Part shown: one piece after another, positions 7,596 to 22,100 of the stretch
Layout: every line of letters starts with the position of its first letter
How positions within the stretch are numbered: position 1 is the stretch's first letter
Source: Diadophis punctatus similis
Taxonomy: Eukaryota; Chordata; Lepidosauria; Squamata; Dipsadidae
Direction: 5' to 3'
Assembly: GCA_023053685.1 (NCBI GenBank)
Contig: JALIGW010000059.1
Location: forward strand, 1,860,001-1,924,000
Length of the DNA: 64,000 nt
Made by a program: the position numbers and the translations under genes
Notes under the pieces: generated by a model
The model's input: the letters and a program-made list of their open reading frames with translations, nothing else
Database searches by the model: none
Told to the model about the DNA's origin: nothing

Positions 7596-10500
7596 TGTTC
7601 CCCAGGGTCTGGAAAGCCAAAATCTCACAAAATTTTCAGATCCAAGCATTCCCTGAGGAATTAGCCCAAGCCGTATCATAGAATTTACCTTACGACTCAA
7701 TTCAGCCTGAAAACCTCACTTTTGACACAGAGCTGAGAAATGAAAAAGAAACACTTATCCATGTTCCCCAGGGTATGGAAAAGCAAATTCCCACACCATT
7801 TTCAGATCCGAGCAATCCCTGATGAATTAGCCCAAGCCGTATCATAGAATTTACCTTACGATTCAATTCAGCCCGAAAACCTCACTTTTGACACAGAGCT
7901 CAGAAATGAAAAAGAAACACATACAGTATTCCTGTTCCCTAGGGTCTGGAAAGCCAAATTCTCACACCATTTTCAGATCCGAGCTTTCCCTGTTGAGTTA
8001 GCCCAAGACGTATCTCAGAATTTGCCTTGGGACTCAATTCAGCCAGAAAACTTCACTTTTGACACAGAGCTCAGAAATGAAAAAGAAACACATAGCCATG
8101 ATCCCCAGGGTGTGGAAAGCCAAATTACCACACTATTTTCAGGTCCTAGTTTTCCCTGAGGAATTAGCCAAAGCCGTATCTCATAATTTGCCTTAGGACT
8201 CAATTCAGCCAGAAAACTTCACTCTTGACACAGAGCTCAGAAATGAAAAAGAAATACATATTCATGTTCCCTAGGGTCGGGAAAACCAAATTTTCACACC
8301 ATTTTCAGATACGAGCATTCCCTGAGGAATTAGCCCAAGGCTTATCATAGAATTTACCTTACGACTAAATTCAGCCCGAAAACCTCACGTTTGACACAGA
8401 GCTCAGAAATGAAAAAGAAATACATATTCATGTTCCCTAGGGTCGGGAAAGCCAAATTCTCACACCATTTTCAGATCCGAGCTTTCCCTGTGGAGTTAGC
8501 CCAAGCCGTATCTCATAATTTGCCTTAGGATTCAATTCAACCAGAAAACTTCACTTTTGACACAGAGCTCAGAAATGAAAAAGAAACACATATTCATGTT
8601 CCCCAGGGTCTGGAAAGCCAAAATCTCACAAAATTTTCAGATCCAAGCATTCCCTGAGGAATTAGCCCAAGCCGTATCATAGAATTTACCTTACGACTCA
8701 ATTCAGCCCAAAAACCTCTCTTTTGACACAGAGCTCAGAAATGAAAAAGAAACACATATCCATGTTCCCCAGGGTATGGAAAGCCGAATTCCCACACCAT
8801 TTGCAGATCCGAGCTTTCCCTGAGGACTTAGCCCAAGGCGTTTCTCAGAATTTGCCATAGAACTCAATTCAGCCCGAAAACCTCACTTTTGACATAGAGC
8901 TCAGAAATGAAAAACAAACACATATCCATGTTCCCCAGGGTATGGAAAAGCAAATTCCCACACCATTTTCAGATCCAAGCATTCCCTGAGGAATTAGCCC
9001 AAGCCGTATCTCATAATTTGCCTTAGGATTCAATTCAACCAGAAAAGTTCACTTTTGACACAGAGCTCAGAAATGAAAAAGAAACACATATTCATGTTCC
9101 CCAGGGTCTGGAAAGCCAAAATCTCACAAAATTTTCAGATCCAAGCATTCCCTGAGGAATTAGCCCAAGCCGTATCATAGAATTTACCTTACGACTCAAT
9201 TCAGCCCGAAAACCTCACTTTTGACACAGAGCTGAGAAATGAAAAAGAAACACTTATCCATGTTCCCCAGGGTATGGAAAAGCAAATTCCCACACCATTT
9301 TCAGATCCGAGCAATCCCTGAGGAATTAGCCCAAGCCGTTTCATAGAATTTACCTTACGACTCAATTCAGCCCGAAAACCTCACTTTTGACACAGAGCTC
9401 AGAAATGAAAAAGAAACACATATCCATGTTCCCCAGGGTATGGAAAACCGAATTCCCACACCATTTGCAGATCCGAGCATTCCCTGATGAATTAGCCCAA
9501 GCCGTATCATAGAATTTACCTTACGACTCAATTCAGCCCGAAAACCTCACTTTTGACACAGAGCTCAGAAATGAAAAAGAAACACATACAGTATTCCTGT
9601 TCCCTAGGGTCTGGAAAGCCAAATTCTCACACCATTTTCAGATCCGAGCTTTCCCTGTTGAGTTAGCCCAAGCCGTATCTCAGAATTTGCCTTGGGACTC
9701 AATTCAGCCAGAAAACTTCACTTTTGACACAGAGCTCAGAAATGAAAAAGAAACACATAGCCATGATCCCCAGGGTGTGGAAAGCCAAATTACCACACTA
9801 TTTTCAGGTCCTAGTTTTCCCTGAGGAATTAGCCAAAGCCGTATCTCATAAATTGCCTTAGGACTCAATTCAGCCAGAAAACTTCACTCTTGACACAGAG
9901 CTCAGAAATGAAAAAGAAATACATTTTCATGTTCCCTAGGGTCGGGAAAGCCAAATTTTCACACCATTTTCAGATCCGAGCATTCCCTGAGGAATTAGCC
10001 CAAGCCGTATCATAGAATTTACCTTACGACTCAATTCAGCCCGAAAACCTCACGTTTGACACAGAGCTCAGAAATGAAAAAGAAATACATATTCATGTTC
10101 CCTAGGGTCGGGAAAGCCAAATTCTCACACCATTTTCAGATCCAAGCATTCCCTGAGGAATTAGCCCAAGCCGTATCATAGAATTTACCTTACGACTCAA
10201 TTCAGCCCGAAAACCTCTCTTTTGACACAGAGCTCAGAAATGAAAAAGAAACACATATCCATGTTCCCCAGGGTATGGAAAGCCGAATTCCCACACCATT
10301 TGCAGATCCGAGTTTTCCCTGAGGACTTAGCCCAAGGCGTTTCTCAGAATTTGCCATAGAACTCAATTCAGCCCGAAAACCTCACTTTTGACATAGAGCT
10401 CAGAAATGAAAAACAAACACATATCCATGTTCCCCAGGGTGTGGAAAGCCAAATTACCACACCATTTTCAGGTCCGAGTTTTCCCTGAGGAATTAGCCCA

Positions 10501-11090
10501 AGCCGTATCTCATAATTTGCCTTAGGACTCAATTATAACAGAAAACTTCACTTTTGAAACAGAGCTCAGAAATGAAAAAGAAACACATATTCATGTTCTC
10601 CAGGGTCTGGAAAGCCGAATTCTGACACCATTTTCAGATCCGAGCTCTCCCTGAGGAATTAGCCCAAGGCGTTTCTCAGAATTTGCCATAGAACTCAATT
10701 ATAACAGAAAACTTCACTTTTGACACAGAGCTCAGAAATGAAATAGAAACATATATTCTTGTTTCCTAGGCTCTGGAAAGACAAAATCTCACACAATTTT
10801 CAGATCCGAGCTTTCCCTGAGGAGTTAGCCCAAGCCTTATCATAGAATTTGCCTTTGGACTCAATTCAGCCCGAAAACCTCACTTTTGACACAGAGCTCA
10901 GAAATGAAAAAGAAACACATATCCATGTTCCCCAGGGTATGGAAAACTGAATTCCCACACCATTTGCAGATCCGAGCTTTCCCTGAGGACTTAGCCCAAG
11001 GTGTTTCTCAGAGTTTGCCATAGAACTCAATTCACCCCGAAAACCTCACTTTTGACACAGAGCTCAGAAATGAAAAAGAAACACATATCC
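7596..11090 (+). repeat. Higher-order repeat 1, copy 2
   Basis: Near-exact copy of 4100-7595. The few differences seen include GATACGAGC for GATCCGAGC near 8310, AAATTGCC for ATTTGCC near 9850 and TTTTGAAACAG for TTTTGACACAG near 10555. Such low divergence over 3.5 kb indicates a recent duplication. It ends near 11070-11090, where the next monomer reads GTGTGG instead of GTCTGG. Confidence 0.88.
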
Positions 11091-14000
11091 ATGTTCCCCA
11101 GGGTGTGGAAAGCCAAATTACCACACCATTTTCAGATCCGAGCTTTCCCTGCGGAGTTAGCCCATGCCGTATCTCATAATTTGCCTTAGGATTCAATTCA
11201 ACCAGAAAACTTCAGTTTTGACACAGAGCTCAGAAATGAAAAGGAAACACATATTCATGTTCCCCAGGGTCTGGAAAGCCAAAATCTCACAAAATTTTCA
11301 GATCCAAGCATTCCCTGAGGAATTAGCCCAAGCCGTATCATAGAATTTACCTTACGACTCAATTCAGCCCGAAAACCTCTCTTTTGACACAGAGCTCAGA
11401 AATCAAAAAGAAACACATATCCATGTTCCCCAGGGTATGGAAAGCCGAATTCCCACACCATTTGCAGATCCGAGCTTTCCCTGAGGACTTAGCCCAAGGC
11501 GTTTCTCAGAATTTGCCATAGAACTCAATTCAGCCCGAAAACCTCACTTTGATATAGAGCTCAGAAATGAAAAACAAACACATATCCATGTTCCTCAGGG
11601 TGTGGAAAGCCAAATTACCACACCATTTTCAGGTCCGAGTTTTCCCTGAGGAATTAGCCCAAGCCGTATCTCATAATTTGCCTTAGGACTCAATTCAGCC
11701 AGAAAACTTCACTTTTGACACAGAGCTCAGAAATGAAAAAGAAACACATATTCATGTTCTCCAGGGTCTGGAAAGCCGAATTCTGACACCATTTGCCGAT
11801 CCGAGCATTCCCTGAGGAATTAGTCCAAGCTGTATCATAGAATTTACCTTACGACTCAATTCAGCCCGAAAACCTCACTTTTGACACAGAGCTCAGAAAT
11901 GAAAAAGAAACACATATTCATGTTCCCCAGGGTCTGGAAAGCCAAAATCTCACAAAATTTTCAGATCCAAGCATTCCCTGAGGAATTAGCCCAAGCCGTA
12001 TCATAGAATTTACCTTACGACTCAATTCAGCCTGAAAACCTCACTTTTGACACAGAGCTGAGAAATGAAAAAGAAACACATATCCATGTTCCCCAGGGTA
12101 TGGAAAGCCAAAATCTCACACCATTTTCAGATCCAAGCATTCCCTGAGGAATTAGCCCAAGCCGTATCATAGAATTTACCTTACGACTCAATTCAGCCTG
12201 AAAACCTCACTTTTGACACAGAGCTCAGAAATGAAAAAGAAACACATATTCATGTTCCCCAGGGTCTGGAAAGCCAAAATCTCACAAAATTTTCAGATAA
12301 AAGCATTCCCTGAGGACTTAGCCCAAGGCGTTTCTCAGAATTTGCCATAGAACTCAATTCAGCCCGAAAACTTCACTTTTGACACAGAGCTCAGAAATGA
12401 AAAAGAAACACATATTCATGTTCCCCAGGGTCTGGAAAGCCAAATTCTCACACCATTTTCAGATCCGAGCTTTCCCTGTTGAGTTAGCCGAAGCCGTATC
12501 ATAGAATTTGCCATAGAACTCAATTCAGCCCGAAAACCTCACTTTTGACATAGAGCTCAGAAATGAAAAACAAACACATATCCATGTTCCCCAGGGTGTG
12601 GAAAGCCAAATTACCACACCATTTTCAGGTCCGAGTTTTAGCCCAAGCCGTATCTCATAATTTGCCTTAGGACTCAATTATAACAGAAAACTTCACTTTT
12701 GACACAGAGCTCAGAAATGAAAAAGAAACACATATTCATGTTCTCCAGGGTCTGGAAAGCCGAATTCTGACACCATTTTCAGATCCGAGCTTTCCCTGAG
12801 GAGTTAGCCCAAGGCGTTTCTCAGAATTTGCCATAGAACTCAATTCAGCCCGAAAACCTCACTTTTGACACAGACCTCAGAAATGAAAAAGAAACACATA
12901 TTCCTGTTCCCTAGGGTTCGGAAAGCCAAATTTTCACACCATATTCAGATCCGAGTTTTCCCTGAGTTGTTAGCCCAAGGCGTATCATAGAATTTACTTT
13001 AAGACTCAATTCACCCCGAAAACCTCACTGTTGACACAGAGCTCAGAAATGAAAAAGAAACACAAATTCATGTTCCCTAGACTCTGGAAAGATAAATCTC
13101 ACACAATTTTTAGATCCGAACTTTCCCTGACGAGTTAGCCCAAGCCTTATCATAGAATTTGCCTTAGAACTCAATTCAGCCAGAAAACTTCCCTTTTGAC
13201 ACAGAGCTCAGAAATGAAAAAGAAATACATATTCATGTTCCCAGGGTATGGAAAGCCGAATTCCCACACCATTTGCAGATCCGAGCTTTCCCTGAGGACT
13301 TAGCCCAAGGCGTTTCTCAGAATTTGCCATAGAACTCAATTCAGCCCGAAAACCTCACTTTGATATAGAGCTCAGAAATGAAAAACAAACACATATCCAT
13401 GTTCCTCAGGGTGTGGAAAGCCAAAATCTCACAAAATTTTCAGATAAAAGCATTCCCTGAGGACTTAGCCCAAGGCGTTTCTCAGAATTTGCCATAGAAC
13501 TCAATTCAGCCCGAAAACTTCACTTTTGACACAGAGCTCAGAAATGAAAAAGAAACACATATTCATGTTCCCCAGGGTCTGGAAAGCCAAATTCTCACAC
13601 CATTTTCAGATCCGAGCTTTCCCTGTTGAGTTAGCCGAAGCCGTATCATAGAATTTGCCATAGAACTCAATTCAGCCCGAAAACCTCACTTTTGACATAG
13701 AGCTCAGAAATGAAAAACAAACACATATCCATGTTCCCCAGGGTGTGGAAAGCCAAATTACCACACCATTTTCAGGTCCGAGTTTTAGCCCAAGCCGTAT
13801 CTCATAATTTGCCTTAGGACTCAATTATAACAGAAAACTTCACTTTTGACACAGAGCTCAGAAATGAAAAAGAAACACATATTCATGTTCTCCAGGGTCT
13901 GGAAAGCCGAATTCTGACACCATTTTCAGATCCGAGCTTTCCCTGAGGAGTTAGCCCAAGGCGTTTCTCAGAATTTGCCATAGAACTCAATTCAGCCCGA

Positions 14001-16195
14001 AAACCTCACTTTTGACACAGACCTCAGAAATGAAAAAGAAACACATATTCCTGTTCCCTAGGGTTCGGAAAGCCAAATTTTCACACCATATTCAGATCCG
14101 AGTTTTCCCTGAGTTGTTAGCCCAAGGCGTATCATAGAATTTACTTTAAGACTCAATTCACCCCGAAAACCTCACTGTTGACACAGAGCTCAGAAATGAA
14201 AAAGAAACACAAATTCATGTTCCCTAGACTCTGGAAAGATAAATCTCACACAATTTTTAGATCCGAACTTTCCCTGACGAGTTAGCCCAAGCCTTATCAT
14301 AGAATTTGCCTTAGAACTCAATTCAGCCAGAAAACTTCCCTTTTGACACAGAGCTCAGAAATGAAAAAGAAATACATATTCATGTTCCCAGGGTATGGAA
14401 AGCCGAATTCCCACACCATTTGCAGATCCGAGCTTTCCCTGAGGACTTAGCCCAAGGCGTTTCTCAGAATTTGCCATAGAACTCAATTCAGCCCGAAAAC
14501 CTCACTTTGATATAGAGCTCAGAAATGAAAAACAAACACATATCCATGTTCCTCAGGGTGTGGAAAGCCAAATTACCACACCATTTTCAGGTCCGAGTTT
14601 TCCCTGAGGAATTAGCCCAAGCCGTATCTCATAATTTGCCTTAGGACACAATTCAGCCAGAAAACTTCACTTTTGACACAGAGCTCAGAAATGAAAAAGA
14701 AACACATATTCATGTTCTCCAGGGTCTGGAAAGCCGAATTCTGACACCATTTGCCGATCCGAGCATTCCCTGAGGAATTAGTCCAAGCTGTATCATAGAA
14801 TTTAACTTACGACTCAATTCAGCCCGAAAACCTCACTTTTGACACAGAGCTCAGAAATGAAAAAGAAACACATATTCATGTTCCCCAGGGTCTGGAAAGC
14901 CAAAATCTCACAAAATTTTCAGATCCAAGCATTCCCTGAGGAATTAGCCCAAGCCGTATCATAGAATTTACCTTACGACTCAATTCAGCCTGAAAACCTC
15001 ACTTTTGACACAGAGCTGAGAAATGAAAAAGAAACACATATCCATGTTCCCCAGGGTATGGAAAGCCAAAATCTCACACCATTTTCAGATCCAAGCATTC
15101 CCTGAGGAATTAGCCCAAGCCGTATCATAGAATTTACCTTACGACTCAATTCAGCCTGAAAACCTCACTTTTGACACAGAGCTCAGAAATGAAAAAGAAA
15201 CACATATTCATGTTCCCCGGGGTCTGGAAAGCCAAAATCTCACAAAATTTTCAGATAAAAGCATTCCCTGAGGGCTTAGCCCAAGGCGTTTCTCAGAATT
15301 TGCCATAGAACTCAATTCAGCCCGAAAACTTCACTTTTGACACAGAGCTCAGAAATGAAAAAGAAACACATATTCATGTTCCCCAGGGTCTGGAAAGCCA
15401 AATTCTCACACCATTTTCAGATCCGAGCTTTCCCTGTTGAGTTAGCCGAAGCCGTATCATAGAATTTGCCATAGAACTCAATTCAGCCCGAAAACCTCAC
15501 TTTTGACATAGAGCTCAGAAATGAAAAACAAACACATATCCATGTTCCCCAGGGTGTGGAAAGCCAAATTACCACACCATTTTCAGGTCCGAGTTTTAGC
15601 CCAAGCCGTATCTCATAATTTGCCTTAGGACTCAATTATAACAGAAAACTTCACTTTTGACACAGAGCTCAGAAATGAAAAAGAAACACATATTCATGTT
15701 CTCCAGGGTCTGGAAAGCCGAATTCTGACACCATTATCAGATCCGAGCTTTCCCTGAGGAGTTAGCCCAAGGCGTTTCTCAGAATTTGCCATAGAACTCA
15801 ATTCAGCCCGAAAACCTCACTTTTGACACAGACCTCAGAAATGAAAAAGAAACACATATTCCTGTTCCCTAGGGTTCGGAAAGCCAAATTTTCACACCAT
15901 ATTCAGATCCGAGTTTTCCCTGAGTTGTTAGCCCAAGGCGTATCATAGAATTTACTTTAAGACTCAATTCACCCCGAAAACCTCACTGTTGACACAGAGC
16001 TCAGAAATGAAAAAGAAACACAAATTCATGTTCCCTAGACTCTGGAAAGATAAATCTCACACAATTTTTAGATCCGAACTTTCCCTGACGAGTTAGCCCA
16101 AGCCTTATCATAGAATTTGCCTTAGAACTCAATTCAGCCAGAAAACTTCCCTTTTGACACAGAGCTCAGAAATGAAAAAGAAATACATATTCATG
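11091..16195 (+). repeat. Higher-order repeat 2 (1811-bp unit, one copy shortened)
   Basis: Marked by the monomer with CTTTGATATAGAGC at 11551, 13362 and 14509, and by the 154-bp deletion monomer (GAGTTTTAGCCC) at 12633, 13780 and 15591. Spacings are 1811 and 1147 bp. The short copy lacks exactly 664 bp, that is four monomers, joined by a chimeric monomer near 13424. The series also appears at 28950-32290 in the large duplicate. Confidence 0.88.
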
Positions 16196-19100
16196 TTCCC
16201 AGGGTCTGGAAAGCCAAATTCTCACACAATTTTCATATCCGAGCTTTCCCTGAGGAGTTAGCCCAAGCCTTATCATAGAATTTACCTTACGACTCAATTC
16301 AGCCCGAAAACCTCACTTTTGTCACAGAGCTGAGAAATGAAAAAGAAAAACATATCCATGTTCCCCAGGGTATGGAAAGCCGAATTCCCACACCATTTGC
16401 AGATCCGAGCTTTCCCTTGAGACTTAGCCCAAGGCTTTTCTCAGAATTTGCCATAGAACTCAATCGAGCCCGAAAACCTCACTTTTGACATAGAGCTCAG
16501 AAATGAAAAACAAACACATATCCATGTTCCCCAGGGTGTGGAAAGCCAAATTACCACACCATTTTCAGGTCCGAGTTTTCCCTGAGGAATTAGCCCAAGC
16601 CGTATCTCATAATTTGCCTTAGGACTCAATTATAACAGAAAACTTCACTTTTGACACAGAGCTCAGAAATGAAAAAGAAACACATATTCATGTTCTCCAG
16701 GGTCTGGAAAGCCGAATTCTGACACCATTTTCAGATCCGAGCTTTCCCTGAGGAATTAGCCCAAGGCGTTTCTCAGAATTTGCCATAGAACTCAATTATA
16801 ACAGAAAACTTCACTTTTGACACAGAGCTCAGAAATGAAAAAGAAACACATATTCATGTTCCCCAGGGTCTGGAAAGCCAAAATCTCACAAAATTTTCAG
16901 ATCCAAGCATTCCCTGAGGAATTAGCCCAAGCCGTATCATAGAATTTACCTTACGACTCAATTCAGCCTGAAAACCTCACTTTTGACACAGAGCTGAGAA
17001 ATGAAAAAGAAACACTTATCCATGTTCCCCAGGGTATGGAAAAGCAAATTCCCACACCATTTTCAGATCCGAGCAATCCCTGATGAATTAGCCCAAGCCG
17101 TATCATAGAATTTACCTTACGACTCAATTCAGCCCGAAAACCTCACTTTTGACACAGAGCTCAGAAATGAAAAAGAAACACATACAGTATTCCTGTTCCC
17201 TAGGGTCTGGAAAGCCAAATTCCCACACCATTTGCAGATCCGAGCTTTCCCTGTGGAGTTAGCCCAAGGCGTTTCTCAGAATTTGCCATAGAACTCAATT
17301 CAGCCCGAAAACCTCACTTTGACAAAGAGCTCAGAAATGAAAAACAAACACATATCCATGTTCCCCAGGGTGTGGAAAGCCAAATTCCCACACCATTTGC
17401 CGATCCGAGCATTCCCTGAGGAATTTGCCCAAGCAGTATCATAGAATTTACCTTACGACTCAATTCAGCCCGAAAACCTCACTTTTGTCACAGAGCTGAG
17501 AAATGAAAAAGAAACACATATCCATGTTCCCCAGGGTATGGAAAGCCAAAATCTCACACCATTTTCAGATCCAAGCATTCCCTGAGGAATTAGCCCAAGC
17601 CGTATCATAGAATTTACCTTACGACTCAATTCAGCCCGAAAACCTCACTTTTGACACAGAGCTCAGAAATGAAAAAGAAACACATATCCATGTTCCCCAG
17701 GGTATGGAAAGCCAAATTCTCACACCATTTTCAGATCCGAGCTTTCCCTGTGGAGTTAGCCCAAGCCGTATCTCATAATTTGCCTTAGGATTCAATTCAA
17801 CCAGAAAACTTCACTTTTGACACAGAGCTCAGAAATGAAAAAGAAACACATATTCATGTTCCCCAGGGTCTGGAAAGCCAAAATCTCACAAAATTTTCAG
17901 ATCCAAGCATTCCCTGAGGAATTAGCCCAAGCCGTATCATAGAATTTACCTTACGACTCAATTCAGCCTGAAAACCTCACTTTTGACACAGAGCTGAGAA
18001 ATGAAAAAGAAACACTTATCCATGTTCCCCAGGGTATGGAAAAGCAAATTCCCACACCATTTTCAGATCCGAGCAATCCCTGATGAATTAGCCCAAGCCG
18101 TATCATAGAATTTACCTTACGACTCAATTCAGCCCGAAAACCTCACTTTTGACACAGAGCTCAGAAATGAAAAAGAAACACATACAGTATTCCTGTTCCC
18201 TAGGGTCTGGAAAGCCAAATTCCCACACCATTTGCAGATCCGAGCTTTCCCTGTGGAGTTAGCCCAAGGCGTTTCTCAGAATTTGCCATAGAACTCAATT
18301 CAGCCCGAAAACCTCACTTTGACAAAGAGCTCAGAAATGAAAAACAAACACATATCCATGTTCCCCAGGGTGTGGAAAGCCAAATTCCCACACCATTTGC
18401 CGATCCGAGCATTCCCTGAGGAATTTGCCCAAGCAGTATCATAGAATTTACCTTACGACTCAATTCAGCCCGAAAACCTCACTTTTGACACAGAGCTCAG
18501 AAATGAAAAAGAAACACATATCCATGTTCCCCAGGGTGTGGAAAGCCAAATTACCACACCATTTTCAGGTCCGAGTTTTCCCTGAGGAATTAGCCCAAGC
18601 CGTATCTCATAATTTGCCTTAGGACTCAATTATAACAGAAAACTTCACTTTTGACACAGAGCTCAGAAATGAAAAAGAAACACATATTCATGTTCTCCAG
18701 GGTCTGGAAAGCCGAATTCTGACACCATTTGCCGATCCGAGCATTCCCTGAAGAATTAGCCCAAGCTGTATCATAGAATTTACCTTACGACTCAATTCAC
18801 CCCGAAAACCTCACTTTTGACACAGAGCTCAGAAATGAAAAAGAAACACATATCCATGTTCCCCAGGGTGTGGAAAGCCAAATTACCACACCATTTTCAG
18901 GTCCGAGTTTTCCCTGAGGAATTAGCCCAAGCCGTATCTCATAATTTGCCTTAGGACTCAATTATAACAGAAAACTTCACTTTTGACACAGAGCTCAGAA
19001 ATGAAAAAGAAACACATATTCATGTTCTCCAGGGTCTGGAAAGCCGAATTCTGACACCATTTTCAGATCCGAGCTCTCCCTGAGGAATTAGCCCAAGGCG

Positions 19101-22100
19101 TTTCTCAGAATTTGCCATAGAACTCAATTATAACAGAAAACTTCACTTTTGACACAGAGCTCAGAAATGAAATAGAAACACATATTCTTGTTCCCTAGGC
19201 TCTGGAAAGACAAAATCTCACACAATTTTCAGATCCAAGCTTTCCCTGTGGAGTTAGCCCAAGGCGTTTCTCAGAATTTGCCATAGAACTCAATTCAGCC
19301 CGAAAACCTCACTTTGACAAAGAGCTCAGAAATGAAAAAGAAACACATATCCATGTTCCCCAGGGTGTGGAAAGCCAAATTACCACACCATTTTCAGGTC
19401 CGAGTTTTCCCTGAGGAATTAGCCCAAGCCGTATCTCATAATTTGCCTTAGGACTCAATTATAACAGAAAACTTCACTTTTGACACAGAGCTCAGAAATG
19501 AAAAAGAAACACATATTCATGTACTCCAGGGTCTGGAAAGCTGAATTCTGACACCATTTGCCGATCCGAGCATTCCCTGAGGAATTAGCCCAAGCTGTAT
19601 CATAGAATTTACCTTACGACTCAATTCAGCCCGAAAACCTCACTTTTGACACAGAGCTCAGAAATGAAAAAGAAACACATATCCATGTTCCCCAGGGTGT
19701 GGAAAGCCAAATTACCACACCATTTTCAGGTCCGAGTTTTCCCTGAGGAATTAGCCCAAGCCGTATCTCATAATTTGCCTTAGGACTCAATTCAGCCCGA
19801 AAACCTCACTTTTGACATAGAGCTCAGAAATGAAAAACAAACACATATCCATGTTCCCCAGGGTGTGGAAAGCCAAATTACCACACCATTTTCAGGTCCG
19901 AGTTTTCCCTGAGGAATTAGCCCAAGCCGTATCTCATAATTTGCCTTAGGACTCAATTATAACAGAAAACTTCACTTTTGACACAGAGCTCAGAAATGAA
20001 AAAGAAACACATATTCATGTTCTCCAGGGTCTGGAAAGCCGAATTCTGACACCATTTTCAGATCCGAGCTTTCCCTGAGGAATTAGCCCAAGGCGTTTCT
20101 CAGAATTTGCATAGAACTCAATTATAACAGAAAACTTCACTTTTGACACAAAGCTCAGAAATGAAATAGAAACACATATTCTTGTTCCCTAGGCTCTGGA
20201 AAGACAAAATCTCACACAATTTTCAGATCCGAGCTTTCCCTGAGGAGTTAGCCCAAGCCGTATCATAGAATTTACCTTACGACTCAATTCAGCCCGAAAA
20301 CCTCACTTTTGACACAGAGCTCAGAAATGAAAAAGAAACACATATTCATGTTCCCCAGGGTCTGGAAAGCCAAATTCTCACACCATTTTCAGATCCGAGC
20401 TTTCCCTGTGGAGTTAGCCCAAGCCGTATCTCATAATTTGCCTTAGGATTCAATTCAACCAGAAAACTTCACTTTTGACACAGAGCTCAGAAATGAAAAA
20501 GAAACACATATTCATGTTCCCCAGGGTCTGGAAAGCCAAAATCTCACAAAATTTTCAGATCCAAGCATTCCCTGAGGAATTAGCCCAAGCCGTATCATAG
20601 AATTTACCTTACGACTCAATTCAGCCCGAAAACCTCACTTTTGTCACAGAGCTGAGAAATGAAAAAGAAACACATATCCATGTTCCCCAGGGTATGGAAA
20701 GCCAAAATCTCACACCATTTTCAGATCCAAGCATTCCCTGAGGAATTAGCCCAAGCCGTATCATAGAATTTACCTTACGACTCAATTCAGCCCGAAAACC
20801 TCACTTTTGACACAGAGCTCAGAAATGAAAAAGAAACACATATCCATGTTCCCCAGGGTATGGAAAGCCAAATTCTCACACCATTTTCAGATCCGAGCTT
20901 TCCCTGTGGAGTTAGCCCAAGCCGTATCTCATAATTTGCCTTAGGATTCAATTCAACCAGAAAACTTCACTTTTGACACAGAGCTCAGAAATGAAAAAGA
21001 AACACATATTCATGTTCCCCAGGGTCTGGAAAGCCAAAATCTCACAAAATTTTCAGATCCAAGCATTCCCTGAGGAATTAGCCCAAGCCGTATCATAGAA
21101 TTTACCTTACGACTCAATTCAGCCTGAAAACCTCACTTTTGACACAGAGCTGAGAAATGAAAAAGAAACACTTATCCATGTTCCCCAGGGTATGGAAAAG
21201 CAAATTCCCACACCATTTTCAGATCCGAGCAATCCCTGATGAATTAGCCCAAGCCGTATCATAGAATTTACCTTACGACTCAATTCAGCCCGAAAACCTC
21301 ACTTTTGACACAGAGCTCAGAAATGAAAAAGAAACACATACAGTATTCCTGTTCCCTAGGGTCTGGAAAGCCAAATTCCCACACCATTTGCAGATCCGAG
21401 CTTTCCCTGTGGAGTTAGCCCAAGGCGTTTCTCAGAATTTGCCATAGAACTCAATTCAGCCCGAAAACCTCACTTTGACAAAGAGCTCAGAAATGAAAAA
21501 CAAACACATATCCATGTTCCCCAGGGTGTGGAAAGCCAAATTCCCACACCATTTGCCGATCCGAGCATTCCCTGAGGAATTTGCCCAAGCAGTATCATAG
21601 AATTTACCTTACGACTCAATTCAGCCCGAAAACCTCACTTTTGACACAGAGCTCAGAAATGAAAAAGAAACACATATCCATGTTCCCCAGGGTCTGGAAA
21701 GCCAAAATCTCACAAAATTTTCAGATCCAAGCATTCCCTGAGGAATTAGCCCAAGCCGTATCATAGAATTTACCTTACGACTCAATTCAGCCCAAAAACC
21801 TCACTTTTGACACAGAGCTCAGAAATGAAAATGAAACACATATCCATGTTCCCCAGGGTATGGAAAAGCAAATTCCCACACCATTTTCAGATCCAAGCAT
21901 TCCCTGAGGAATTAGCCCAAGCCGTATCTCATAATTTGCCTTAGGATTCAATTCAACCAGAAAAGTTCACTTTTGACACAGAGCTCAGAAATGAAAAAGA
22001 AACACATATTCATGTTCCCCAGGGTCTGGAAAGCCAAAATCTCACAAAATTTTCAGATCCAAGCATTCCCTGAGGAATTAGCCCAAGCCGTATCATAGAA

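Noticed and set aside
11001..11189. Recurrent 61-82-codon ORFs in the satellite (also at 18425, 21581, 24083, 25213, 28400, 34179, 37335, 40635, 43989, 47638, 52692, 62762)
   Set aside because: They recur because the monomers recur. The 166-bp unit shifts frame by one base per monomer, several begin at non-ATG codons, and none shows codon-level conservation or domain structure.
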